From Gracilariopsis chorda (lineage: Eukaryota; Rhodophyta; Florideophyceae; Gracilariales; Gracilariaceae): a stretch of 64,000 bases of DNA. How positions within the stretch are numbered: the stretch's first letter is position 1; the number at the start of each line of letters is the position of its first letter. The position numbers and the translations under genes were made by a program. The stretch covers positions 310,001 through 374,000 of the forward strand of contig NBIV01000035.1 in NCBI GenBank assembly GCA_003194525.1, in the 5' to 3' direction. This document shows positions 31,793 through 41,386 of this stretch, one piece after another. Below the pieces are notes generated by a model, which was given only the letters and a program-made list of their open reading frames with translations, was not told the origin of the DNA and did no database searches.

Positions 31793-32414
31793 CGCATGTT
31801 GTGACCCTCTCGTTCTTGTTCCCTGTACCGGCGGTGTATCAAACGTCTTGTGCGGGATCCGTTATTCATTTCTTCCCGCTCCTTCACATCTCTTTGCCCT
31901 CCGAATTCCCGCGCCGAGTGACAGCCGGTGTGAGGACGGCCATTATGATGCAGGCGCGCAGGGGAATCTATGCTCTCACGAGGTATGTTCTTGAACGATA
32001 AACAAACGCGTTCACACCCATCACGTCGTGATTCACGTCAAAACGAAAGGGCCAAACGACGGCAAGCCCAGATTGGTATCTACATGCATATACCAAGGCT
32101 ACAGCCATGTTTATCCGCATTTTTTGAAAACATGGATCAAGCGAAGGTATTCGCACAAGCAATCATTTTTCGTACGTCTTGCGTCGCATACCGTCACAAG
32201 CTCGCCAATCGAAGAAGCGCGAACAAGAGCACAGATCCATCACACAGAAACGGACGGACCTTTTCCAACTGTTTAAAACGCTTACCACAGAACCCTCGTA
32301 TTCGTCTATCTGCTGAGTAAACGCAATAGTCCAGCCCGAATCGTCACCGCGATCGGCAGCGCAGCTTCCTTATTCTATCAAACCTTTGACGCCTGCCGCT
32401 GCCCGCTCCGAAAC
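31793..32414. other. Intergenic between DUS1 and OST48
   Basis: About 620 bp. ORFs at 31970-32320 (+) and 31968-32162 (-) lack family resemblance. Probably the DUS1 3' UTR and the OST48 promoter. Confidence 0.5.
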
Positions 32415-33710
32415 ATGAATCAACGTTTTCGGATACTATATCTCATTTCTCTGTTTGCTTTGCTCTGTAATTCCTCACATGCCCTACCTGTTTCATCCCC
32501 AAATGTTCTCGTAATAGGAGACGATGTTGAACAATCGCACTCGACCCTTCTATCAGCACTCAACCTCTTAGACTCCAACGTAACATACAAAGCAACTACA
32601 TCGGATGCCATTTCTTTAATTGAAGATGGTGAGCATTTCTACTCGGCTCTGATTCTTCTATGCCCGCGGGCATCGCTGGACAAAAAGCTTTCATTGTCTG
32701 CTATACTCAACTTCGTCGACAGCGGGAATAGTCTATTCGTTGCTGCTGGTCATCATTATTCGTCGTATACCTCCAAGATAGTGGACTCTATCGGTATCGA
32801 TTTAGACAGCAAAGGAAATCTAATGCGCGATCACCAGAACGTGTTCACTGATTTGGACACAGGCGACCATACCTACATCCGCGCGGGTGGTATGACCAAA
32901 TCCCCGTATCTTTTCGGAGAGTCAACGAACTCCCCGTCGCAGGTGGTATTTCGTGGGCCCGGCGCAACGCTATTCAACGACAATGAGCTTGTAGACTCGG
33001 TCATTTGGGGCTCGCCATCCTCGTACAGCGGGGATGGCAATCAAATAACGAAAGTCCCACGTGCAGCAGGTCATGGATCCGTTCTAGCGGCTGCGCTCAG
33101 TACTAGAGTAGGTGGTCGAGCAGCGTACTTTGGAAGTTTCGAGGCTTTGTCAAATGAAGCTGTCGAAAAGGCTGGTGCTGCACATGAGCATGCTATCAAG
33201 AGTTTTCTCGCATGGACATTAGGTGCCGCTGGCGTTTTGCGAACCGCTGACGTGCGATACGAGTGTGTTGACGACTCTGACGTAGTGCAGGATGAGTGCC
33301 GAGTGAAAGACTTTGTCAACTTTGAAATGGATGTGCAGATGTGGGAGCAGAAATCGAAGACATGGATGCCATTCGTCACAGATGATATGCAATTGGAATT
33401 CGTGATGTTGAATCCATGGGTTAGGACACGATTGCATGCTGATGCAAATGGCACATTTAGAGCAAAGGTGCCGATACCGGATCAAATCGGCGTTTTCAAG
33501 TTTAGCGTGCAGTACTTCAGGCCCGGCGTGTCACCGGTTACCATGGAACATGTAGTGCCAGTGCGTCCATATTGGCATAACGAATATGAACGGTTTATTC
33601 CGATGGCATCACCTTATTACGTGGCGAGCTTTTCTATGATCGGTGGGGTTTTCCTGATGGGCCTTGTTTTGCTGTTCGCCAATGAGGGTCAAAGAGAAAA
33701 GGAAGAGTAG
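32415..33710 (+). CDS. DDOST: Oligosaccharyltransferase 48-kDa subunit (OST48/WBP1/DDOST)
   Basis: Non-catalytic subunit of the ER oligosaccharyltransferase that transfers glycans to Asn. A signal peptide covers residues 1-24 (LYLISLFALLCNSSHA). The luminal part has NVLVIGDDVEQSHSTLL, ILNFVDSGNSLFVAAG, GHGSVLAAALSTRVGGRAAYFGS, FNFEMD-type VNFEMDVQMWEQKSKTWMPF and FVMLNPWVRTRL. A single C-terminal TM helix (VASFSMIGGVFLMGLVLLF) is followed by a short cytosolic tail. The SPYY...SM segment before the helix is typical of the family. 431 residues, the usual size. Single exon. Confidence 0.95.
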   Translation: MNQRFRILYLISLFALLCNSSHALPVSSPNVLVIGDDVEQSHSTLLSALNLLDSNVTYKATTSDAISLIEDGEHFYSALILLCPRASLDKKLSLSAILNFVDSGNSLFVAAGHHYSSYTSKIVDSIGIDLDSKGNLMRDHQNVFTDLDTGDHTYIRAGGMTKSPYLFGESTNSPSQVVFRGPGATLFNDNELVDSVIWGSPSSYSGDGNQITKVPRAAGHGSVLAAALSTRVGGRAAYFGSFEALSNEAVEKAGAAHEHAIKSFLAWTLGAAGVLRTADVRYECVDDSDVVQDECRVKDFVNFEMDVQMWEQKSKTWMPFVTDDMQLEFVMLNPWVRTRLHADANGTFRAKVPIPDQIGVFKFSVQYFRPGVSPVTMEHVVPVRPYWHNEYERFIPMASPYYVASFSMIGGVFLMGLVLLFANEGQREKEE

Positions 33711-34574
33711 CGAAATGGTTCGGATTCCAAGTGAACAAGTTAACAATTCAAACGAACGTGTAGAAGCTGAAACAAGGTATAGTGCGCGAGTGTGTGCAAG
33801 TGGCGTGGCCATAGATATCCAATTAACGTGTGGGACTGTGCGAGGAAAGAATCTTTCCGAAAGATCATCTTCGGGAGTTGTATCGGAGTGGCGTCTGCCG
33901 ATCGGTATGTAAACTCATGCGCGCATTTAAGTTGTCAGTGTGGATACACTGTATGGCCCACGTTATGGGGCTGGTCACGCAGTTTGATGAGATCGGACTG
34001 GGTTACCTATTGAGCACGGACATAGAGTTTGTGCCCAGATCGAAAAGGGAATAAAATCTAGGCAACTGATGGCCGACCGCATTTATTTCTATCTCTCTTG
34101 TGAGTAACTTCCATGCTAGACGACCTATGGTGCTCGGGGCAGCATGCTTGATGTATCATGATTCAGCTTAATGTATTGTGATCCAAGTTAGTTGATTACG
34201 TGGGATCTGTCCTTCAATTCCGAGGTCCAGTCGCAGTAACTCTTTTCTACTCTAGAGCTCCTCTCTACGTTCTTCTGTCTTGCTTGACTGTGAAGCGCCT
34301 GAGCTGTACAGACTCTGCCGCATTGGCTGTAAATGACGTTGGCTTTGATGTCATATACATCAGATCTGTGCTTTGATATTGAGCGGAAAGCCGATCGTCT
34401 AGATCCGTTGATATTGCAAACGTTTGAAGATTGCCGTTCATACGCCACGAGCTGAGCCGCAGTTAGGTCTACGGTGCAATTCCCTACTAGGGTAATTGAA
34501 ACTGGTACGTGCGACAACGTTCCATCGCAAGTTGCAATTTGCAACAGTTCGAATGTCACTACCAGTGGTATAAT
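33711..34574. other. Intergenic, no supported gene
   Basis: OST48 3' UTR and further downstream sequence; only short ORFs without features on either strand. Confidence 0.5.
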
Positions 34575-34943
34575 ATGGCTGATTGTAGGTGGCCGTGGGC
34601 AAGTGACGCAATGGTTCCACTGGTCGGGACGAAGAACACGGGAGATAGGGATGAGATAGTATATGCAGTCGCGCAGTTAACGCGTGTCTGCAAAAGTGCG
34701 TGTGTTGTATCTCCAAGCGGACGAGCTGAGGCAGGGTATTCTGAACGTTACGTTTTGAGCTCAGCTGAAGCTGTCTCTACCATAGCTAAACTTGTCTACG
34801 ACGATGCAAGTAGTGTCGAAGCTAAGTTGAATGCAGCGAATGAAGACAGCGAATCCAAGTCCTCTTCCTCAAAGGCAAGCTTCCAAGACGAAACTTGGAG
34901 AAAGCTCACGCCCAACCTTTCATCTCAAGCAGCAAAAAGTTGA
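34575..34943 (+). CDS. Hypothetical small protein (122 residues)
   Basis: Not recognised. The frame from ATG 34575 has a protein-like composition: an N-terminal Trp-containing segment, the stretch IVYAVAQLTRVCKSACVV, an amphipathic region SSAEAVSTIAKLVYDDASSVEAKL, then a Ser/Glu/Lys-rich disordered tail ending in TPNLSSQAAKS. No signal peptide or TM helix. The frame stays open upstream to a GTG at 34509. It may be a small gene or the last exon of a gene whose 5' part I could not find. Confidence 0.35.
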   Translation: MADCRWPWASDAMVPLVGTKNTGDRDEIVYAVAQLTRVCKSACVVSPSGRAEAGYSERYVLSSAEAVSTIAKLVYDDASSVEAKLNAANEDSESKSSSSKASFQDETWRKLTPNLSSQAAKS

Positions 34944-35249
34944 TGGAATTTTCATTGATGTTCCACTGCGCATGCAAAGATTTGCAGCGGAAGACGTGAG
35001 GTGATCAAAAATCTCGCGAGAAGCAAACAGCCACTCCGTTTGCACAACGTCGCAGATACGCCCACGGCGCCCAATCACAGCCGCGATCTCCAGCAGCAGG
35101 TGTAACCCGCACCTGCAGCTGGCCTCCTCCAAAGGCGTTAAAAAACGCGCCTTCAAGGCTCAAAATAGCTCCACCCCAGCCGCCATCTACCAAACTACAT
35201 TCTCGTCCCCCGTCCCCCGTCCCCGAGAAGAAACCAAACCAAGTCCGCC

Positions 35250-35528
35250 ATGCCTCGCCAAACTATCCAAACCATGATCGGCCTATCCCCGCGCCGTCCG
35301 CCATTACGCCCCGTCAGACCGCCGCTGCCGCGCCCGCTCGTCCAGCCGGCGCGCGTCGCCGCGCAGAGTGCCGCCGTCTTCACCGCGCTTGTCGCGCTTG
35401 CCGCATATGCCACATATGCGCTCCACCGAGCTTTCCGTGAGCGTGTTCCGGCAAGACGCAAGCTCAAGCTCGCCGCCTTTGATGAGGCGCTCGTCGCCTT
35501 TGAGAGCTTCTCCTCGTGGTCTATGTAA
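35250..35528 (+). CDS. Hypothetical small one-TM protein (92 residues)
   Basis: Not recognised. ATG in CCGCCATGCC, a strong context. The N-terminal 35 residues are rich in Arg and Pro with no acidic residue (organelle-leader-like), followed by one TM helix (SAAVFTALVALAAYATYAL) and a basic segment RERVPARRKLKL. The short length and GC-rich sequence make chance ORFs likely, and the minus strand is also open here. Confidence 0.35.
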   Translation: MPRQTIQTMIGLSPRRPPLRPVRPPLPRPLVQPARVAAQSAAVFTALVALAAYATYALHRAFRERVPARRKLKLAAFDEALVAFESFSSWSM

Positions 35529-36828
35529 CTCTGGTGGGAACTCTCCTTCTTCGACCCCCGGTCTCCCCGCCTCAACCCTTGTTCGGCCGTATAACATTGT
35601 GAATAGCGTCCTGTTGCTTTTGTACCTTTATTTGTATGTTCTCTGGAGCACCCTCTCGTTGCTTTTGTAAAAGTTTGTCGTCGTTTGTTTTTCCGCTTGT
35701 CACGCCGTGTGGGCTGAAGCACACACGCGGCGACCCTGCCGAATTATTCTTGTTGCTGACCCACGCTTTAGCAACCTGTCGCGGATACGTTTACTCGATC
35801 CGGATCAGTAACACTGTCCGCACACGAAGAGTAGCCTTCATGGCAGCACCCCAGTTTGCGGTAGGAACCCTCGCCATAGTACTCGCCCCATCCTCGGAGG
35901 GACTTGGTCCCGTCCCTCGTCCCTTCAGCACCCACGCAGAAACATCGCTGCCTCTCTCTACGCTTGCTGCTCGTCGCATCTTCAGACTCGACTACTCCTC
36001 ATTGGGTCACGTGCTCTTTGAATGCATTAAAGATGTAAATATGCCTGCAACTTACGCCTGCGGGCGTTTCCCTATGCCGCTCCCTCATGCCAGCCTAGCC
36101 TTACCCATTCGTTGCTTTTGAAGTGCTCCTAAACCTATGCGTTCATCACAACGAAATAATCGACTTGAACAAAATGACACGTCACAATGCTCTTGTCACA
36201 GCGCACCTTGCCCATTCTCATTGCTCACGGACCATTCGTTCATCTAACCACTTCATCTTATCGCAGCATTCAACGTAGCAAAAGCAACCACGAAACCCAA
36301 TATAAGCAAGTCAATTAGCAGTACTCACCTACCCGCTCATGATTTTATCATCACATTTGTTAACTGTTGACAGCGTTCTTGCTTTGTTTGCTGACCGTAT
36401 TCACGTCCATCCTGTTCGTGTGAAGTTTTTGAGGATTATAGCACGTCACGGCAATCAAAGAGACGCATACAGTGGAGAAGATTGTATCATGATGTTGACC
36501 AGTTCTCACTCTCCAAAGCCAGAAAGGATATTCAGTGAACATTATTGTTCACCATAGCCTATGGTGAGTAGTAATAACACATGGTCCATACGGGATTTCA
36601 GACCGATCCCTCAAGTCAATACTAATCCTGCCCAAAGCGGCTTGGTTCGAAACGGGACCCGACGCTTGTCGGCTTGAGGTGGCTAAGTATGGCAGGTAAA
36701 CTCATGAACTGAGTGATATACAGCCAGGCTAATCTGTGTTTTGTGGATAGGTGAGCATTTCCTTCCTTAAAAAGCTAAGCGACGATTCATCTACCAGACG
36801 GCAGGGGTGGAAACAATCCGATGTAGCA

Positions 36829-36855
36829 GGGATTGCTGCATCGAGCAGCAATTCC
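36829..36855 (+). repeat. Hairpin, 11-bp stem of GGGATTGC type
   Basis: GGGATTGCTGC pairs with GCAGCAATTCC around a 5-base loop, with one G-T pair. The same stem design recurs at 37227-37252. Confidence 0.7.
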
Positions 36856-37226
36856 ATCATGCAATCCCAAAACGCATGGCATTTGCCATCGCGTAGCAAT
36901 CTCCCTATCTAAAATGCAATCCCGATGCCTATCCCAAATTCTGGAGCGGCTCTCCCGTACCAAGATATATGTTAATGTAGATTTGAATAGTGGCTGTTTT
37001 AGAATACGTTATGACGACATGGAACGTTTAGGGATCTTTTTATATGAATGGCAACAACTCACTTGAAACGGTACAAGTTCGCTGTATCCTTGGACACGGA
37101 CACTATCGGTACAGCCGATCTCAACAGTCATTGCTTCCACCCCGCGATTGCATGTGAAGATTGCTTCTGAGCGTGCCATGGAATTGCAATCCGTTGCAAA
37201 GTGAGCAATCGGAAGTTGCTGGCTCT

Positions 37227-37252
37227 GGGATTGCCATCGTCATGGCAATTCC
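37227..37252 (+). repeat. Hairpin, 11-bp stem of GGGATTGC type
   Basis: GGGATTGCCAT pairs with ATGGCAATTCC around a 4-base loop; the single G-T pair is in the same place as in the hairpin at 36829. Confidence 0.7.
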
Positions 37253-37485
37253 ATCGGTAGCTTCTTTGCACTGATGCGCTACTTCGGAAGTACCAACTAG
37301 TGATTGCGGTCGATACAAAACAACTCAAGCAAAAGACACAACAAGTTGACGTTTAGAAGTGGTATTTCAATCTGCGAATGGTTTCTGCAAGCAACAATCG
37401 TCATTGTTAATGAGAAAGCACCAACTTTCTCGGACATACTTAACCAGGCAGTCCACCTCTATCACTGCGCTAAAACCCGTCCAAA

Positions 37486-38289
37486 TCACAAGTGATCATT
37501 GGGCGCTGCAATTGTTCTCCTGGACTTCTTTCCTCCCCTCTCTGCTCCTCGTGCTCCTTCTGCCCCTTCTGCCCCTCCTTCTTCTCCTGCTTTTCCTGCT
37601 GCCACTAATCGTCCGCCTCCGCCTCTTCTTCCACCTCTCCTGCCTCCTCTGTTTCTCCGAGACCTCGATTGACCATTTTTTGAAGAGCCAACAGAGAAGG
37701 ACGCAGTCGGGTTGTCGGCACCAGGAGTTGTGTCAAACGCCGCAGAACCGTGTTCATTGCCTACACAGGAGAAGGTGTTCATTTCCTGAGGTACGGGAGC
37801 TGTAAAAGGGAGGCTCCTAAAAGCTTCAGACGGGGAGGGCTCGTCTTGCGACTGTGAACTTCCCTCACCAGACGAAGTAATGGCAGACGTGATACCACTA
37901 GAAGCTGGGCTAGAATCCCTAGTACCCTCCTCAGAAGGAGCAGGCGTGTCACCAGAACCAGAAACTGTAGAGGGACACTTTTCGAGGCCTGAAGAAGGTC
38001 GGCAAGACTCCGAAGCTCCAAGTTGATCTTTCGATCCTGATGGAGCGTTTCTTTCTCCAGGGGCCGTGTTTCCAACTCCCGTCTGTTTATTGAATGTAGC
38101 GAGGCATAGTAGCTCCTCCCCATTGTCACTGTGGATTGGTAATGTGACTTCGTGGTCCATAATTCCCGAATCTTTAGGTTGTTTGTTTTTGCGCTGATTT
38201 CGCTTGCGCAAAGCCACCCTGCAAACAAAAGTGGCGGTGACAGCTACAAGAGCGGGGAGCAGAAGTACCATGTTCTTTGCCTTCACCAT
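37486..38289 (-). CDS. Hypothetical one-TM protein with Ser/Pro-rich middle and Arg/Gly-rich tail
   Basis: Not recognised. 267 residues from AACATGG at 38289. Residues 5-25 (NMVLLLPALVAVTATFVCRV) form one TM helix or signal anchor followed by a strongly basic RKRNQRKNKQPK, so the remainder probably faces the cytosol. The middle (about 70-190) is Ser/Pro/Gly/Glu-rich and disordered-looking. The tail has an RGG-type block (SRRNRGGRRGGRRGGGG) that could bind RNA, then Ala/Glu/Gly and basic residues. Two other frames are open over parts of it, so low complexity contributes. Conserved homologues would be needed to accept it. Confidence 0.45.
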   Translation of the reverse strand: MVKAKNMVLLLPALVAVTATFVCRVALRKRNQRKNKQPKDSGIMDHEVTLPIHSDNGEELLCLATFNKQTGVGNTAPGERNAPSGSKDQLGASESCRPSSGLEKCPSTVSGSGDTPAPSEEGTRDSSPASSGITSAITSSGEGSSQSQDEPSPSEAFRSLPFTAPVPQEMNTFSCVGNEHGSAAFDTTPGADNPTASFSVGSSKNGQSRSRRNRGGRRGGRRGGGGRLVAAGKAGEEGGAEGAEGARGAERGGKKSRRTIAAPNDHL

Positions 38290-40059
38290 GTTTGCTTCAA
38301 ATTCCGGCTCAAAGAAAGAGGTTTATCTCAAGAGGAAAGTTAAAGGTTCTCCAAAAGCAACGTTTAGAGTGGGTGGTGCTTTGTCATCAACAACGATGTT
38401 CGTGGCCTTGAAACCCAGATCTGTTGCGATGAAATGCCTCTTTTTATACCAGTCTGGAGACAGCATTTGCGGCAGACGTCGAGTCTGACTTGAATTGAGA
38501 CATGGCAATTGGTACCATCAGGGGGGCTGGCCCTCCCGAATTCACCGGGACGCATCTCTCTGAACGCGCTCATACGCCGTGAGTAGGCAAGCTACAGGGA
38601 GTGACGGCAGAAGTCGGAAGCGACGTACAGTGGTAGAGATCAATTGCGACCCGCAACGGGTTTTGGTGACGTTTTCAGATTGCAAGGAGTGATGAGTAAC
38701 GGTGATTAAGTCACAGAAAGAAGATTGGGTCCACGGCTTTCGCTAACGTGATGTTCGCACAGATCTGCTTGGACACGGCGTGGTCAGTGCAAAAGCATCA
38801 AACTAGGAATTGATGTAAACCATGTGATTGAGAAAGGCCGAAGAGCTAGTTCTGCCGAAAAAGAAAGGGACGGCCTAGATATCCCAGATATTTGTTATGG
38901 AGTCAGAAGATCGTGCAGATTGGTTGGTAGAATGCGCAGAGAACGAGATACAGATTCCATGGAGGCACAATTGAAAGCGTCAGCTGAGGATTCTAAATGT
39001 AGGGTGTTGTGCCGTTGGCACGGTGAAGATCCTCGAAGAAGTCAAAGATCTGTTAACATCGAGCAGCAGCTACATGAAGGTATGGGTTGAAAGGGTTAGA
39101 CCAGCAATAGTGATATGAGAAGAGAGAAACCAGGAAACAAGCGACCATGCCCCACATACAGTTTTGTACCGTGTAGAGAGTGACATAAATGACGCGGCTG
39201 CAACTTCGCGGATGAAGGTGTGTGAGATGGATGGGACTGTGGAAGCGAAGGTTGAGTGAGTGGGGGTACCCAGGGTAAAGGGTTAGACCATCATTAGTAC
39301 CAATTTGTGAACTGTGCTTGAAGCTTGGTGAGGCAGGTGGCGTCAGGATTCCTGCCTCGGGACAGAGAGATCGGCCCGACTCGGTGTTGACACCACACCG
39401 ACCAAAAATGATGCAGAGCGCTATCACAGGACGTGAGCTTCCGCCTTCTACAGAAAGAAGAGGAAAATATATAGAGATATTCGAAAAACTTGTTAGCTTT
39501 CTTAAGAAGAAAGAAGTTCTTAAGTACCTCTAATGGTTTCTACAGCGATGTCGTATTTATGCGTCACACGCTACAAGAAGAAGAAGATGATAATGACGGT
39601 CAAGGACAAGTACTGCGGACAAAGGGTAGTACGAACTTGATGCTGAAATATTTTACCAGACACTGCTGTGGGTGTTTTCAAAGAAGAAGCGACCATCAGA
39701 CGTCTGGAGCTTTCTCCATTAGCGAAAGGAAGAACATGGACCTTGCTAGCATAATTAGATAGTGCCCATCAAAGTTGTTAGCTTTCATGAGGACATAGAG
39801 CTTCTTCGTAGCTGTGTCGTCGGAATAAGGTGACATCCGCCCAAAACATACAACACAATACAACTGCGGACTGGGCGAAATAGACTCGTCATACACTTCT
39901 GCAGCAAATCATGAGGCGTGGGGGATCGCATCTTCCGTTCAAAACTGGCTTGGTCTGGATTTCATGAATTCGATGAGCAGCGTAGAAGGGGTTCCTTCTT
40001 TCTCTTGGAATAAAGAATTATAAGATGAGCATCTTGACGCTCTAGTGCTAACTACATTG
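38290..40059. other. 1.8-kb gene-poor region
   Basis: Contains an 88-codon plus-strand ORF (38824-39090) with no firm resemblance. AAAGGGTTAGACCA occurs twice (about 39088 and 39277). AAGAAGAAAGAAG-type purine runs lie around 39490-39590. Probably decayed repeat sequence. Confidence 0.45.
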
Positions 40060-41184
40060 CTAATTCTGCGGAGGGATATACTCTTCGTCAAGTTCTCGGA
40101 AACCTTCCAACGATACCTCTCTTCGCCCTTCGTCGTCTGGGGATGGGGTACTTGGTTCTGTCTTCGATTTCCCATCACCACCGAGCATGCTGTCAAAGGC
40201 CTTGAGAACACCAGTGGTTCGACCGAGCCACCTTCGAACACCATCGCCTTCCGGTAAGTCCCTCACGAAGTCTTCTATGCCTTCAACTTGTTCGCGCAAC
40301 TTTTTGACCCTTACGCCTGCTTCCTCAAGGAACGTTTCAGCTGCACGAATTGCTAAACTTCGAGCTACACGCCGGGCACTCGCTTGAAACTTTCGGGGAA
40401 AAGATTTCGTTCCAGCCTCTTGCACTGCACGCCCGATTAAGCCGTCAACTATCGTCGCGATTTCTGAAAGCGTGTTCACGCTAGAAGAGCTAATGGATAA
40501 TGATGGGAGCGGGATCGGCGGTAGTAGAGGTTTCTCGGACCTTGCAGTACTCATAGATACTGTTATAGAGAGAACCCGAGCCGTGACCTCCCAAGAAGGC
40601 GTGGTTTCAGCCGTCTGGTCTCCTGCTGGAGGCACAGGCATGTCTACATAAGAAGGTCCAACCACTTCAGAATACTTTTCCGCGATGTGATCGAAATGCG
40701 TGGTCCAATTGTTTCGCGATATGTCAAACCCCTCAATCTTGGTGAACAGAGCAAGTTGCGGGACAGTGATATTAAGCATACCCCACGAGGGAAGCACCAG
40801 AGATAGTGTTGAAGCTGAAAGCAGTCTTTCGTTCTTGACATCGTTTAGAGTTACCCCTCTTGCTGTCACAGTGCGACTCCATGGATTTAGATGAACTCGG
40901 TCGATGGAAGTAGGAGTATACAAGTATCTTTCGAGAAGAGCTTCAGTAATCAAATGCGTGTTCTGCAAAAGAAGTGCGATACCAGAGACGGCTATTGCCG
41001 GGAGCACAGGCAATGGAAACAAAGGTGGAGGCACTGCGATTGTAGCCAGTCCGCGGTAGTGTCGAGGGCCGATGAAGCGTAGGGCATCTAGCTGTTTATC
41101 CTTCAGCATCTTAGAATTTGCATCGCGTCCATGAGCGCTTGCGTTCATCTTGTTCATGCTCGGTCTGTTCATGAAGTACTTCAT
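40060..41184 (-). CDS. Membrane-anchored protein resembling the N-terminus of AsmA/DUF748-type proteins
   Basis: 374 residues from the first ATG (41184). A basic, Met-rich N-terminus (MKYFMNRPSMNKMNASAHGR) could be an organelle leader. One TM helix lies at about residues 55-80 (LFPLPVLPAIAVSGIALLLQ). Directly after it comes SIDRVHLNPWSRTVTARGVTLND, close to the pattern at the start of bacterial AsmA/TamB/DUF748 proteins ('v.l.Pf..sl.l.gl.l.d'), then beta-rich sequence with VPQLALFTKIEGFDISR. The second half is helical and charged (residues 230-330), ending acidic. A role in organelle-envelope lipid or protein transport would be inference. It is divergent with the helicase gene, 202 bp apart. 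Confidence 0.55.
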   Translation of the reverse strand: MKYFMNRPSMNKMNASAHGRDANSKMLKDKQLDALRFIGPRHYRGLATIAVPPPLFPLPVLPAIAVSGIALLLQNTHLITEALLERYLYTPTSIDRVHLNPWSRTVTARGVTLNDVKNERLLSASTLSLVLPSWGMLNITVPQLALFTKIEGFDISRNNWTTHFDHIAEKYSEVVGPSYVDMPVPPAGDQTAETTPSWEVTARVLSITVSMSTARSEKPLLPPIPLPSLSISSSSVNTLSEIATIVDGLIGRAVQEAGTKSFPRKFQASARRVARSLAIRAAETFLEEAGVRVKKLREQVEGIEDFVRDLPEGDGVRRWLGRTTGVLKAFDSMLGGDGKSKTEPSTPSPDDEGRREVSLEGFRELDEEYIPPQN

Positions 41185-41386
41185 AGAAACCACCAGCACA
41201 TGTCTTCAAGCACTAGCGTAGATTGCGCAGTCCTGATACATCAAAAAGCCGTTGTACATGCTGACTAGTAAACTCTATCAGGGTTTTGCTAGCACGTCTA
41301 CCCTTGGTTGAATACAGCGTCGTCCAATCCCATGCTGGGAATCAGACACCGAACATCAAGATCGGAGAAAGACATTGACAGTTGAG
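41185..41386. promoter_or_regulatory. Bidirectional promoter region, AsmA-like gene (-) and UvrD helicase (+)
   Basis: The two first ATGs lie 202 bp apart head to head, so both promoters must fit here unless 5' exons exist. No TATA box is clear. Confidence 0.45.

Larger units (their letters stand above)
35529..37485. other. 2-kb gene-poor region with ATTGC-motif hairpins
   Basis: A plus-strand ORF at 35636-36121 has no supporting feature. From about 36820 to 37260 the pentamer ATTGC or its complement GCAAT recurs at least a dozen times, twice as near-identical hairpins (see the repeat entries). Confidence 0.5.

Noticed and set aside
35636-36121. 161-codon plus-strand ORF
   Set aside because: No domain, TM or leader pattern, mixed composition; its internal ATG gives only about 93 residues.
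38824-39090. 88-codon ORF that faintly recalls the start of a copia reverse transcriptase
   Set aside because: Only a few residues (KASAEDSK) match, and neither frame continues into reverse-transcriptase motifs.
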